DNA of 64,000 nt from contig CAXHTR010000006.1 of NCBI GenBank assembly GCA_964019655.1, positions 806,001 through 870,000 of the forward strand, written 5' to 3'. This stretch comes from Perkinsela sp. pyNocScin1 (Eukaryota > Euglenozoa > Kinetoplastea > Prokinetoplastida > Perkinselidae). Made by a program: the position numbers and the translations under genes. Positions 27,802-37,475 of the stretch are shown one piece after another (the stretch's first letter is position 1; every line of letters starts with the position of its first letter). The notes beneath the pieces were generated by a model that saw only the letters and a program-made list of their open reading frames with translations, ran no database searches and had not been told where the DNA came from.

Positions 27802-28769
27802 ATGCAACCACCATCGCTTCTCGTATTGCCTCATTGTAGCACTGGCCTAATCAACCTTCACAGCCTTTCTGACCAAACGCTCATGGAAATGCTCATCGAG
27901 CGTATGGAAAAGAGCCGTAGTGAGTAGTTTAAAGACGACGATGGGGACTACAAAGACGTGTGCAAGTGGCCAGGAGTCGAGTGCAACGGGAGACGCCGCG
28001 TCATCAATATTCGATGGACTGACCGCTTTCTCAGGCAAAACCCAGTGAAAGGTAAACTCGAACTTTGCTTTACCCCCCCCCCCCCCCCCCACACACACAC
28101 ACCAAGCATTTTGTTCTCTTCCAAAATGAAAAGGATTCCAGAAGGAAAGTTTTTGGTACTATTGAAACGAACGCACTCCCACAGAGTCTCACTGGATTTT
28201 TCATTCCATACCAGATATTTCAATGGAATTTTGACTTTCGCCGGCTGCCAGAGAAGCTCGAGTATTTGGATATAAGGTTCAATGTCTTTAAGGACATGAT
28301 CCAGCTGGGCAATCTTCCGCAAACGCTTAAGGAGTTGATTGCCGATCGGAACAATTTCCACGGGAGCCTGTTGCTCACTCGACTACCACCAAATCTGAAA
28401 ACGCTCTCTGTATCGCACAACCAGCTATCTGGCAGCCTCTTTTTATCGAATCTGCCAAAGACGCTTCAAATACTCAGCGTGGCAACGAATGGATTTTCAG
28501 GGTCCGTGTGTTTCGATTCTTTGCCTCCGGACCTTGAAAAAATTGACATCGCATTCAATGCGCTCAGCGGTGAATTCGCTCTGCGCAAGCCGCCACGCAA
28601 ACTTACTGAAATGGATGCGGAACACAACGCTTTTGAGGGAACTGCAGTTCTTGCACCTGGAATGCAAGGCAAGGTCGGACTCGGATACACGAACATCGTG
28701 GCTGCTGTGGAAACAAATGGGAGTGAGTGCGAGATTCCAGAGTTTGAAGATTGTTCATACGAAGTCTAA
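27802..28769 (+). pseudogene. LRR-family pseudogene with in-frame TAG and a C18(AC)6 frameshift tract
   Basis: A broken copy of the type at 32678. The start MQPPSLLVLPHCST and cap helix SLSDQTLMEMLIERM are intact. A TAG at 27925-27927 replaces the lysine of the paralogue's S-E-K-F. The cap core DVCKWPGVECNGRRRV continues in frame. At 28073-28103 a C18(AC)6 tract sits where the paralogue has its first repeat, and the repeats resume in another frame (about seven, to VAAVETNG). Gain of one base or loss of two in the tract would realign the frames, but the TAG would remain. The flank just before the ATG resembles that of the 32678 gene. Confidence 0.85.
28073..28103 (+). repeat. C18(AC)6 simple repeat inside a broken LRR gene
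   Basis: Eighteen C residues (28073-28090) followed by six AC units and a C. It encodes poly-proline then alternating histidine and threonine in one frame. Such tracts slip readily in replication. It separates the cap and repeat frames of the pseudogene 27802-28769. Confidence 0.95.
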
Positions 28770-29338
28770 TGGCGTTTACGAAGGAAGTGATCTTTTCAGT
28801 AAAAACGCAATAATTTGGGCGACAATGTGACTCTGCATTCAAAGGGTAAAACAAAAACCCTGATCTCTATGAATTGCCATGATCCGAACATGATAGCTTG
28901 ACTTTCGAAATTTTTTTTTTGCATGAGCTCAGATGCATCATAGGGGAGCACTGCGATGCCGAGGAGTTTCAGTATCTCTGAATGAAGGGGGGTCATTTTT
29001 ATATGGAGTCTTGACGTGGATTCTAGGAAATCAATCACTTGCGAATGAAAACTCACTGAATGGCAAGTAAAGTAGGTGACTACCCTGCATTGCATAAAAA
29101 GCCCTATCTCTATCGCTCAAGCTATAAGCTTGTTTCTGAGGTGCTCCAGTATTTGATCAGATTATCACACGTTCCGGGACTTTGTCGATCATTTTATCTG
29201 TGGCATCGAGTCAGAATATAAAAAGTATCTCTTCTGAGAGCATGGTAATCTTACAGCGGAAAAAATAAGCTAGTCAAATCAACCGAAGAATGAAGAAGAA
29301 TAGTAGATAGTTTTTTCGTACATTGATACAATCAAACA
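28770..29338. other. Intergenic, no gene seen
   Basis: A 569-bp AT-rich spacer with a T10 run near 28911-28920. Its last part, ending in CATTGATACAATCAAACA before the ATG, matches the flank before the gene at 31226. Confidence 0.55.
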
Positions 29339-30217
29339 ATGACAATCTGGATTTCAGCTCTCCAAGCCCTAGCGATTGATCCATCACTGGGCCGACTCGA
29401 CTACGAATCACTTTCTGACCAAGCACTGATGGAGATGCTCATTGACCAAATGTGTTTCAAAGAAAAAAACTATTTCCAAGATGAAAATGGCAACTACAAA
29501 GACGTCAGCGAGTGGCCCGGTGTCCAGTGCAGTGACAGCGATGATGATCGCGTGGTAGAGATTGAGCTGTATGGTCTGACATTCTCCGCCAAGCAGTTTC
29601 CGTTCAATTTTATCCCACCGATGGTCAGCTATTTTGGTGCGAGCCAATCTAATCTCCAAGGAACACTTGAGGCATCGCATTTGCCATCAAAACTCACAGC
29701 CCTCTACATTTCACATAACAAGCTCCATGGACCTTTGAATTTTGCTAAGTTTCCAAGACAGATGGGGACATTATACATGGGCGCAAATAAATTCTGTGGA
29801 AGCCTCCGACTATCCGACTTACCTCGTTCTTTGACGCACTTTTCTGCAGCCAACAATCAATTTTGCGGCGAAATCAGTCTAAATGACCTTCCACAAGCAA
29901 TGGAATTTTTTGATGTAAGTAATAATATGCTGACAGGGCCAGTGCACATTGAGCGCTTGCCACAAGGCATTAAGTCTATTGACCTCAGTAACAACGGTTT
30001 TTTGGGAACTTTACGTCTCATGACAATCCCAGAAAATCTTTTCACGATTGACGCACGGGGCAATGCACTGAGCACTACAGCTGTTCTATCAGTGCACGGG
30101 GCGGCGCATTTTCGCATCCTAGGTATAGCGAGAATGGTCGATGCGGATGGCAATGTGCACGATTGGAATGGTGACGACTCTAAAGATGAGGATGCGCTTG
30201 ACTTAGATGACTACTGA
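29339..30217 (+). CDS. LRR-family protein, duplicated with the 31226 gene
   Basis: A 292-residue protein. Leader MTIWISALQALAID; cap PSLGRLDYESLSDQALMEML and DVSEWPGVQCSDSDDDRVV, where the first cap cysteine is serine. Seven repeats follow, starting with IPPMVSYFGASQSNLQGTLE; the C-terminal cap reads RMVDADGNVHDW, then an acidic tail (DDSKDEDALDLDDY). It is the partner of the gene at 31226: the first two repeats are almost identical while repeats 3-6 differ. The 5' and 3' flanks are also shared, so a unit of roughly 1.1 kb was copied. Confidence 0.93.
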   Translation: MTIWISALQALAIDPSLGRLDYESLSDQALMEMLIDQMCFKEKNYFQDENGNYKDVSEWPGVQCSDSDDDRVVEIELYGLTFSAKQFPFNFIPPMVSYFGASQSNLQGTLEASHLPSKLTALYISHNKLHGPLNFAKFPRQMGTLYMGANKFCGSLRLSDLPRSLTHFSAANNQFCGEISLNDLPQAMEFFDVSNNMLTGPVHIERLPQGIKSIDLSNNGFLGTLRLMTIPENLFTIDARGNALSTTAVLSVHGAAHFRILGIARMVDADGNVHDWNGDDSKDEDALDLDDY

Positions 30218-30411
30218 GAAGAAAGTGCAAAAGTCAAAATAGATACACGATCAAAAATAAAGGTTCATAGAAAGATATTGAGTAGTGGTAGCAGAGGCAC
30301 AGATTCGCTTCAGAAATATCTTACTTGTCATTTTCATGTTTTTTTTGCACATGACTATGGTCTACGTCTCCAAATAAAATTCAGAAACTAGTCGTTTCAT
30401 GAACACAGAGA

Positions 30412-31113
30412 ATGAATACTTTTGACACTTGCGTATTCGATTGTTCTGTAACCAACAACAAACCTTGGATCTTTTTCAAAAGTCTGAAAATCCCATTCAA
30501 CGCCTTCATGGGTGAAATTGACCTGCGGACGCTGCCCAAGGCAATGATATCCCTCGACCTTACCGCCAACACTTTTCAGGGTACTATCCATCTTGACAGC
30601 ATCCCAAGCAAACTGACAAGCCTCATTTTGATGCGTAACAAGCTTGAAGGAACACTTTGCGTGCAAAATCTTCCACCATCACTCGAGTCCTTGAATTTAG
30701 CTTGCAATGCATTTTTCGGGAAATTCGGGGCCCTGCCGCCGCTCCCATGGCTCCACTCCATCCAGTTTTATGCAAACTGATTCGAAGATGAAATGCACGT
30801 GGAGCGTTTGCCTCGAGGTCTGCGGCACATCCACTTTGAGTTAAATGCGCTCTATGGGTCGCTGAAGCTTGAAGCACTCCCGGAGAGATCGCTGAAAGTT
30901 GTCTTTGCATCGAATTAGCTCTCAGGGTCGATAGTGCTTGATTCGCTGCCAGCGGGGCTCCGTTCGCTCGACGTCTCCCAAAACCAGCTCGAGGGCGCTT
31001 TGTGCTTCGACGGGCTCCCGCAGGGCTTGCGCGTTCTACGGCTCACAGAGAATAACTTTGTGCCTGTCAGCAAGGAAGACTTTCCGAAGGGAGCGGTGAA
31101 GATAGAGTTATAG
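30412..31113 (+). pseudogene. LRR-family pseudogene, N-terminus lost, two in-frame stops
   Basis: A single reading frame carries about ten 23-residue repeats for 700 bases but has TGA at 30778-30780 and TAG at 30916-30918. Both stops fall on the same variable position of the repeat, the x of N-x-F/L in the consensus (A-N-stop-F-E-D and S-N-stop-L-S-G). No leader or cap is found; the 5' end merges with the 3' flank of the preceding gene near 30440-30480. No frameshift has accumulated, so the loss may be recent. The normal stop is TAG at 31111. Confidence 0.85.
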
Positions 31114-31225
31114 GAAAGAACGTGGGATAAGATATACAATAGTGATATTTTTAGGTGCTATGCACTGTATGACAAAGCTGACCAACTTGCATCTTCGGTT
31201 TTTTCGCGCACTGATACAATCAAAA

Positions 31226-32146
31226 ATGACAACTTGGATTTCTGCTCTCCAAGTCACTCTAGCGATTGATCCATTTCTCGGCCGACTCGACTACGACTCG
31301 CTCTCTGACCAAGCACTCATGGAAATGCTCATTGACCATATGGATACAAAAGAAAAAAACTATTTCAAAGACGAAAACGGCAACTACAAAGACGTCGGCG
31401 AGTGGCCCGGTGTCCAGTGCAGTGAAAGCGATGATGAGCGCGTGGTAACGATTGAGCTGAGTGGTCTAACATTCTCTCCCAAGCAGTTTCCGTTCAAGTT
31501 TATCCCACCGATGGTCAGCTATTTTGGTGCGAGTCAATCTAATCTCCAAGGAACACTTGAGGCATCGCATTTGCCATCAAAACTTACAGCCCTCTACATT
31601 TCACATAACAAGCTCCATGGACCTTTGAATTTTGCGGAGTTTCCAAGACAGATGGAGCAAATGCATATAAACGCAAATAAATTTTGTGGAAGCCTGCAAC
31701 TAGCCGACTTGCCCCGTTCTTTGAAGGACTTGATTGCAGACAAAAATCAATTTTGTGGTGAAATCAACCTGAATGACCTTCCACCAGCAATGGAAGAGTT
31801 TGATGTGAGCAATAACATGCTGACAGGGCCAGTGCACATTGAGCGCTTGCCAGAAGGGGTAAAAGATATACTTCTCAGGTATAACTCTTTTTTGGGTACT
31901 TTTCGTCTTATGGCGATCCCAGAAAATCTTTCCTATATTGACGTACGGGGCAATGCACTGAGCCCTACAGCTGTTCTCGGAGACGTGAAAACATCAGTGC
32001 TCGGGGAGGCACATTTTCTCATCCACGGTATAGCGACAGTGGTCGATGCGGATGGCAATGTGCACGCTTGGAGTGATGACCTGACTCTGATCGACGATGA
32101 TGATGATGAGTTTGATGACTGCTCAGAAGAAAGTGACGAAAGCTGA
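31226..32146 (+). CDS. LRR-family protein, duplicate of the 29339 gene
   Basis: A 306-residue protein. Leader MTTWISALQVTLAID; cap PFLGRLDYDSLSDQALMEML and DVGEWPGVQCSESDDERVV, with the first cap cysteine as glycine. Seven repeats; the C-terminal cap region (GEAHFLIHGIATVVDADGN) has a short insert relative to the partner; the tail is acidic (DDDDDEFDDCSEESDES). The sequence IPPMVSYFGASQSNLQGTLE is identical to the partner. The start at 31226 aligns with the ATG of the 29339 gene; the 28 codons upstream are flank. Confidence 0.93.
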   Translation: MTTWISALQVTLAIDPFLGRLDYDSLSDQALMEMLIDHMDTKEKNYFKDENGNYKDVGEWPGVQCSESDDERVVTIELSGLTFSPKQFPFKFIPPMVSYFGASQSNLQGTLEASHLPSKLTALYISHNKLHGPLNFAEFPRQMEQMHINANKFCGSLQLADLPRSLKDLIADKNQFCGEINLNDLPPAMEEFDVSNNMLTGPVHIERLPEGVKDILLRYNSFLGTFRLMAIPENLSYIDVRGNALSPTAVLGDVKTSVLGEAHFLIHGIATVVDADGNVHAWSDDLTLIDDDDDEFDDCSEESDES

Positions 32147-32677
32147 AATAAATAAAACACGTTCGTAAAATAAACATCAGTAGAAATATGATACGCAGCG
32201 GTATAAGAAGCGCAGATTCCTTTCATCAATATTTTGATTTTGGTTTTCATGCTTTATTTGCATATGACCATGTTCTACGTCTGCAAATGAACTTTAGAAA
32301 CGAGTAGCTCCATATACATCGAGCATGAATAGTATTGATACTTGAGTATACCGAGAGGAAAATTTCCTTGGAGCTGGTTGCGTTCTTCTCAGAACAAGAG
32401 TTGAATTCGCAAGCATATGGGTTCGTGCTCATTCGAAATAGCTTTTTGTGAATTGAGACGAAATTTCTGAACGTATATATAGAACATGAGCGATAGAAGC
32501 CGAATCTTCAAATGAATTCTGTTGGAAAAGTTCTCAAATTCTAACAGTGTCACAAAGCCAGCGCTGGATAGGTGTCTTTGCGCTTTATTTTGTTACAGGG
32601 GTGTAGTGAGCGTATATGAGTACGTAGCAATTTTTCTTTCTCCCCAGTTTACTTTCCAGATCCTTTGCTAAAATCCA
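32147..32677. other. Intergenic with duplicated 3' flank
   Basis: The first 200 bases (to about 32350) match the sequence after the 29339 gene (about 30220-30430), including TTTTCATG-TTT-TTTGCA and CTACGTCT-CAAAT blocks. The rest shows no gene. The end, shortly before the next ATG, resembles the flank of the pseudogene 27802. Confidence 0.65.
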
Positions 32678-33634
32678 ATGCAAGCACCATCACTCTTCGT
32701 TTTAGCAAGTCGTGCGACAGACAACCTCAGCCTATCAGACCTCTCCGACCAAACACTCATGGAAATGCTCATCGAGCACATGAAAATTTGCCCAAGCGAG
32801 AAGTTCAGAGACGAGACTGGGGCGTATAAAGAGGTCTGTAAGTGGCCAGGGGTTCAGTGCAATGGAAGGCGTCGTGTCAACCATATCTGGTGGTTTGATC
32901 GCTTTCTCAAGGAAACGGTGCTGAGAGGCACAGTCGGCTTTCGCTTCATGCCACAGCTCACACGCAACTTCGTAATTCATGCGAGTGACGAGCGATCTCG
33001 GTATAGCCTCTTTGGGACAATTGACACAGCAGCACTCCCACGAGGTCTCACAACATTTTTTATTCCGTTTCAGCGATTTCATGGGACGGTCGACTTCCAG
33101 CGATTACCATTGGGTCTTGATAGCTTACGGATACAAGACAACCGTTTTGAGGGGAGTATACACCTGAACAATCTGCCAAAGAAGCTGAAGCAGCTTCATG
33201 CCAATGAAAACCGATTTTCAGGGAGTATTTTTCTGAAAAGCCTGCCAGACACACTCGAATCGCTCAACGCATCGCACAACCAGCTCTTTGGAAGTCTTTG
33301 CTTGCGTAATTTGCCTCGAGCACTGGAAGAGCTCAAGCTCGAGAATAATTCTTTTTCGGGAAGTGTCTGCTTTGAATCACTTCCCGATGGGCTCAAAGCC
33401 ATCGATCTCAGCTCGAACTCGCTGAGAGGTGAATTCGTGCTTCTGAACCCACCAAGCGCCCTCACTGCGCTCAACGCGCAGGGCAATCAATTTTCGCCCA
33501 CGGCGATGATTGCTCGGCGGGCACACAAGTGCGTCGCGCTCTCATATAATTACGTGAAACGTGTGGTTGATGAACACGGGATTGGCCGTGATACACCGAA
33601 GCGAAACGGTGTGTACTGCGGAGGGTTTGCCTAG
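32678..33634 (+). CDS. LRR-family protein, intact relative of the 27802 pseudogene
   Basis: A 318-residue protein. Leader MQAPSLFVLASRATD; cap helix DLSDQTLMEMLIEHM and core EVCKWPGVQCNGRRRV; about nine repeats (for example LRIQDNRFEGSIHLNN and LENNSFSGSVCFES); C-terminal cap KCVALSYNYVKRVVDEHG, then RDTPKRNGVYCGGFA. The leader lacks the S-L-G-R motif. Its repeat 1 region (RFMPQLTRNFVIH) shows what the C18(AC)6 tract replaced in the broken copy. Confidence 0.92.
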   Translation: MQAPSLFVLASRATDNLSLSDLSDQTLMEMLIEHMKICPSEKFRDETGAYKEVCKWPGVQCNGRRRVNHIWWFDRFLKETVLRGTVGFRFMPQLTRNFVIHASDERSRYSLFGTIDTAALPRGLTTFFIPFQRFHGTVDFQRLPLGLDSLRIQDNRFEGSIHLNNLPKKLKQLHANENRFSGSIFLKSLPDTLESLNASHNQLFGSLCLRNLPRALEELKLENNSFSGSVCFESLPDGLKAIDLSSNSLRGEFVLLNPPSALTALNAQGNQFSPTAMIARRAHKCVALSYNYVKRVVDEHGIGRDTPKRNGVYCGGFA

Positions 33635-33749
33635 TTTTATAGTAAGTCATATCAGTCTCAAATAAGAAGTCCTTATGGTCCAAATTTTAGAGCCAAGAAA
33701 AAACTAACATTTCCCCTAGGCAGAACCTTGTTATTTTAAAAAATATAGA

Positions 33750-34823
33750 ATGCTTGCAGCTGTCGACACTTGTACAGCAGACCCGTCCCTCGGCCGCGTC
33801 GACGCTTTTAGCCTCCCGGACCAGACGATTATGGAGATGCTCGTGCATGGCTTCGAGGCGAAAAGAATGCAGCGCTACTCCAGGGGCATTCTTGACAGCG
33901 AGTACGAAAACTTTCTCGATGTTACAGAGTGGGAAGGCATCGAATGCGACGAAAATGGAAACGTCACAGCGATCGACTGGGATAACGTCGGCCTATGCGG
34001 TACGATTGATTTCAGAATAATGCCCCAACACCTCAAAACGATGAAAATGTCTGGTCACGACCTGCACGGCACGTTTGCCCTCACACCAATGCCAAGCTCC
34101 ATCGAGGAAATAGACGTCAGCGCAAATTTGCTTCAAGGAACGCTGGCATTCACAGCAGAATTCGGCAAACTGAAGGAGCTCAACGTGCAAATGAACCGAA
34201 TGACCGGGACCGTACGCTTTTTAAGCGTTCCACCGTGCCTGCAGGTCCTATACATTGGCTCAAATTACTTTTTCGGCGATTTGAACTGCGTGACACTGCC
34301 AGACTGCTTTGAATCCCTTTCCGCTTCATTCCAATGCAGTGACCAACGCCTCACGGGATCACTGAATGCTACAAGCCTCCCGAAGCGTGCCTTTGATCTC
34401 ATACTCAGTGGGAACGAAATGGGCGGGAGGCTTCATTTTGGTGACCTTCCGCGGATCCTGGAGCATTTTTGTATCGCGGAGAACAATTTCTACGGGACAT
34501 TGGACTTTGCTCTTCTGCCAGAGACACTCTACGCCATGAACTTGGAAGACAACAATTTTGCGGGCGCAGTAGACACCAGCGCTTTCCCGCGCGAAATGGT
34601 GCGAATGCGTTTATCGAGAAATAAATTTAGCGGCAGCATCGACTTGACGACACTGCCTGCCACACTTGAGAAGCTTTATGCTGATGGGAACCAACTTTCG
34701 GGGAAGCTGGATTTTTCGCAGTTGCCGGAGGCGCTTAGCGATCTCCACCTGGACGGAAATGCGTTTGATCTGGGGCCGCAAGATGCAAATTTTGAAGTTC
34801 AAAACTTGCGGATTCAGATATGA
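33750..34823 (+). CDS. LRR-family protein, long repeat array, no C-terminal cap
   Basis: A 357-residue protein. Leader MLAAVDTCTAD; cap PSLGRVDAFSLPDQTIMEML and DVTEWEGIECDENGNV, where the first cap cysteine is threonine. About ten or eleven repeats follow, beginning GTIDFRIMPQHLKTMKMSGH and including LSRNKFSGSIDLTT; one repeat is lengthened by an insert (FESLSASFQCSDQRLTGSLN). It ends after the last repeat with no V-V-D-E-N-G. It starts 115 bp after the preceding stop. Confidence 0.92.
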   Translation: MLAAVDTCTADPSLGRVDAFSLPDQTIMEMLVHGFEAKRMQRYSRGILDSEYENFLDVTEWEGIECDENGNVTAIDWDNVGLCGTIDFRIMPQHLKTMKMSGHDLHGTFALTPMPSSIEEIDVSANLLQGTLAFTAEFGKLKELNVQMNRMTGTVRFLSVPPCLQVLYIGSNYFFGDLNCVTLPDCFESLSASFQCSDQRLTGSLNATSLPKRAFDLILSGNEMGGRLHFGDLPRILEHFCIAENNFYGTLDFALLPETLYAMNLEDNNFAGAVDTSAFPREMVRMRLSRNKFSGSIDLTTLPATLEKLYADGNQLSGKLDFSQLPEALSDLHLDGNAFDLGPQDANFEVQNLRIQI

Positions 34824-35297
34824 AAGCAAAGGCTATGATGGCGTGATTTTCATGAGTGCGTTCTACGATATTCCCCTCAGATGTCTCCAGAAAAAAGAAT
34901 GTCACGCATAGAGCCGTTTGAAAGGTGAGCTATTCAAATTTAATCAATTTGATTTCAAAAAAATAAAATAGGTTGCAGAACATCTCCGACCTTCGACCAC
35001 TGCTTACTACACTCGATATCTGCGAAAGACCTGTTCCTGCAGGTAGCCCGATTCACGTCGCAAAGATTCCGAGTGGCACCTGGCTGGCAAACTTGATTTT
35101 TGCCTCTCCCGAAGATTTTGTCTTTGCGAAGGATGCTGATAAAAGGCAATGCCGTATCATTGCGTGAGCATGCATTCAAAGCATTATAACCGGTCGAAAT
35201 TTAGTGCACAGATGGATTGAACGTGTATATTTCGTACAAAAGCGGAGAAGTTTATGATATGGTCTTTATCTTTATGGCATATCTTTATTTTCATCAA
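34824..35297. other. Intergenic; small open frame of uncertain nature
   Basis: A 474-bp spacer. An open frame at 34973-35167 (64 codons) contains DLRPLLTTLDICERP and LANLIFASPEDFVFAKD, which could be the decayed end of an LRR gene (L-x-x-L-D-I pattern), but no cap or repeated unit is present. Not called as a gene. Confidence 0.4.
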
Positions 35298-36062
35298 ATG
35301 CTCGTGCTTTCCGTTGCATCCATCGACGCGTCACTCGGCCGCTTCAACCCCTCCATGCTCACCGACCAGGCCCGCATGGAAATGCTTGTGGCGTCCCGAA
35401 AAGAAACCAGTGCGAACCAAGATTATTTTCTCAAGTTCACCACCGACGAAGGCGATTACCTCGACGCCTGCGACTGGCCCTGCGTCGCCTGCGACGATGC
35501 GCAGAATGTGACGAGTATCAACTGGAAGCTCCAAAAATGGGTAGATGGCCCTGTCACTCTGGATTATCTTCCAGAGAATCTCGAGTACATGGATATCATT
35601 TGTCGGCTGTTCGAAATGGCAAAAGCCAGCGGCACGATCACGGCTTCGCTGCTGCCACGTGTTCTTCAATATTTAGCGGTGAGTGGGCAAAATTTTTTCG
35701 GCACGCTCGATCTCAGTGCTCTACCTCCGGCGATGACTCACTTCTACGGTATTTACAACAAATTTGCGGGGACCATTGACCTCGAGCACTTACCGCCGAA
35801 AATGGAAATCATCGATCTCTCTGGGAATAAGCTGAGCGGCACATTGTCTCTCACAAAGCTCCAAGCCTCTATGCGCAGGCTCATTCTCGATAGCAACGAA
35901 TTTTCGGGGACAATTGAGCTCGAATCGCTGCCAGCTGGTATGGAGGTGCTCGATCTGCATGCCAACGAGCTGAGTGGACGTCCGTCAATGGAAAACATTC
36001 CAAAATCACTCACTGCAATCGTCCTCCATGATAATAACTTTGACGATGGGTTCGGCAACTGA
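35298..36062 (+). CDS. LRR-family protein
   Basis: A 254-residue protein. Leader MLVLSVASID; cap ASLGRFNPSMLTDQARMEML and core DACDWPCVACDDAQNV with both cysteines. About seven repeats follow (LSGNKLSGTLSLTK, LDSNEFSGTIELES); it ends DDGFGN without a C-terminal cap. It belongs with the genes at 36371 and 45256, which share the P-S-M-L-x-D-Q cap. Upstream in-frame ATGs (35274 and earlier) would give a longer hydrophobic leader, so the start is less certain than elsewhere. Confidence 0.9.
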   Translation: MLVLSVASIDASLGRFNPSMLTDQARMEMLVASRKETSANQDYFLKFTTDEGDYLDACDWPCVACDDAQNVTSINWKLQKWVDGPVTLDYLPENLEYMDIICRLFEMAKASGTITASLLPRVLQYLAVSGQNFFGTLDLSALPPAMTHFYGIYNKFAGTIDLEHLPPKMEIIDLSGNKLSGTLSLTKLQASMRRLILDSNEFSGTIELESLPAGMEVLDLHANELSGRPSMENIPKSLTAIVLHDNNFDDGFGN

Positions 36063-36370
36063 ATGTGTCCAAAGTACGAAAATATGGAAAAATAGTGATC
36101 ATAGAAGCATACGAATTTTGATTTTTATACGCTTTGAGCTACCAAAAAGCGTGCTGCCAAATATTTCAGTATCTTCTATTTCCCTCTTTTCATAATGCCT
36201 GCAGGCTCAGCGAAAAAGCGGTCGCAGTCCCCCAGTGAGTCATCAAACCACTATTTCAAAGCGAAGTTCCCCCTGTTTTGCTTTCCAAGTCTTTTCGAAC
36301 GAAGCGATTCGCAGTGTCAAGTTGTACCTATTTTTTATGCATCTCGAATTTCTCTATATCTACATCAAGT
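36063..36370. other. Intergenic, no gene seen
   Basis: A 308-bp spacer. Open frames crossing it (from 36195 and 36278) have no family or domain features. Confidence 0.55.
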
Positions 36371-37183
36371 ATGCCTTTGTCTTACACTCTGCTCACTACT
36401 GACCACGAGTCACTCGGCCGTGTTAACCCATCCATGCTTACAGACCAGCAGCGCATGGAGCTCCTCGTTGCAGATATCAAAAACATCAGAGCGTTACAAG
36501 ATGCTGAAGGTGCGTTTCTGCCCATTCACAATTGGCCCGGCGTCCACTTCGAACCGCATCTCGAAGAGATTGACTTTGGTGAAAACAAATATTTCAATAA
36601 TCTTCTCAATACCCCTCGGTTCATCGTAGGACCTGAGGGGAGCATTGATCTGCACTACATTCCATCGCAAGTGGAATATTTCACTATTTCAGGGCTACAT
36701 CTCGATGGGACGGTGGACAAATCTGCGCTTCCGGAATCACTCGTGCACATTGAGCTGACAGGCAATAATTTTCGAGGCCCGTTCGCTTTAGAAAATCTTC
36801 CGAAAAGTATGCGACAGGTGTACGCAAACAAGAATTTTCTCGATGGCTCGCTCAATCTTCCGGGTTTACCCGACACAATGCGCGAATTGGTCATCGCAGA
36901 TAATAATTTTTCTGGCAGTATTGACCTGACTGCGCTGCCAGAGGGAATGGAAGCGATCGATTTGGCGAACTTGAAGCTAAGCGGAAACATCGACCTGCAG
37001 CGCCTTCCAGCGCAACTGGTCCTTCTCAAGCTCGATAGAAACAGCTTTCAGCAGCCCACGCTTGTCTTTGACCCGGCCAAGCATCCGGACTTGCAAATTT
37101 TTCTCGACAAGGAAAGCTTTGGGGCGATTGTCGATCCTGACGGTAGTGATACGACGAACAGCGTCATTTTCCGACAACGATGA
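36371..37183 (+). CDS. LRR-family protein with cysteine-less cap
   Basis: A 270-residue protein. Leader MPLSYTLLTTD; cap ESLGRVNPSMLTDQQRMELL; the cap core reads LPIHNWPGVHFEPHLEEI, so both conserved cysteines are missing while W-P-G-V stays. About six or seven repeats follow (IADNNFSGSIDLTALPEGME). The C-terminal part (IFLDKESFGAIVDPDGSD) is a variant of the V-V-D-E-N-G cap. The joint loss of both cysteines argues that they pair when present. Confidence 0.9.
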   Translation: MPLSYTLLTTDHESLGRVNPSMLTDQQRMELLVADIKNIRALQDAEGAFLPIHNWPGVHFEPHLEEIDFGENKYFNNLLNTPRFIVGPEGSIDLHYIPSQVEYFTISGLHLDGTVDKSALPESLVHIELTGNNFRGPFALENLPKSMRQVYANKNFLDGSLNLPGLPDTMRELVIADNNFSGSIDLTALPEGMEAIDLANLKLSGNIDLQRLPAQLVLLKLDRNSFQQPTLVFDPAKHPDLQIFLDKESFGAIVDPDGSDTTNSVIFRQR

Positions 37184-37316
37184 GTGCCGTAAGCAAAAAT
37201 TCCGGAAATTTTAGAATGACTTTGAATATAGGAAATGATATGATTTATGCGCTGAGATTCTTCTTAGGCATGACTAACCAGTATTTCATTGTCAAATCAA
37301 TTGTTATAGCTCTTTA

Positions 37317-37475
37317 ATGATCACGGTGACTCTCATCTACTCAGTCGACAACGAATTACAGCCAGAGTAGCCGCTCATGGGGCTCTTCCTTAGCAGTATG
37401 GAAGGCATCGATGAGTTTCAGGATGCCAATGGTGAATTGCTCCCTGTTGACACTTGGAGGGGTGTTACCTGCTGA
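37317..37475 (+). pseudogene. LRR-family cap remnant with in-frame TAG
   Basis: A leader and cap only: MITVTLIYSVD, then a TAG (37368-37370) in the position of the conserved D-Q glutamine, PLMGLFLSSMEGIDEF, and DANGELLPVDTWRGVTC followed directly by TGA. No repeats follow in any frame. A 5' fragment of a family member. Confidence 0.8.

Noticed and set aside
27802-31113. Reassignment of stop codons to explain in-frame TAG and TGA
   Set aside because: Intact genes in the window end at TAA, TAG and TGA at the expected positions, so general reassignment is ruled out; only local read-through remains conceivable.
34973-35167. Small open frame as a gene
   Set aside because: Lacks leader, cap and repeat; at most a decayed LRR fragment.
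36195-36629. 144-codon plus-strand frame as a gene
   Set aside because: It overlaps the start of the 36371 LRR gene in another frame and shows no domain or consistent coding composition.
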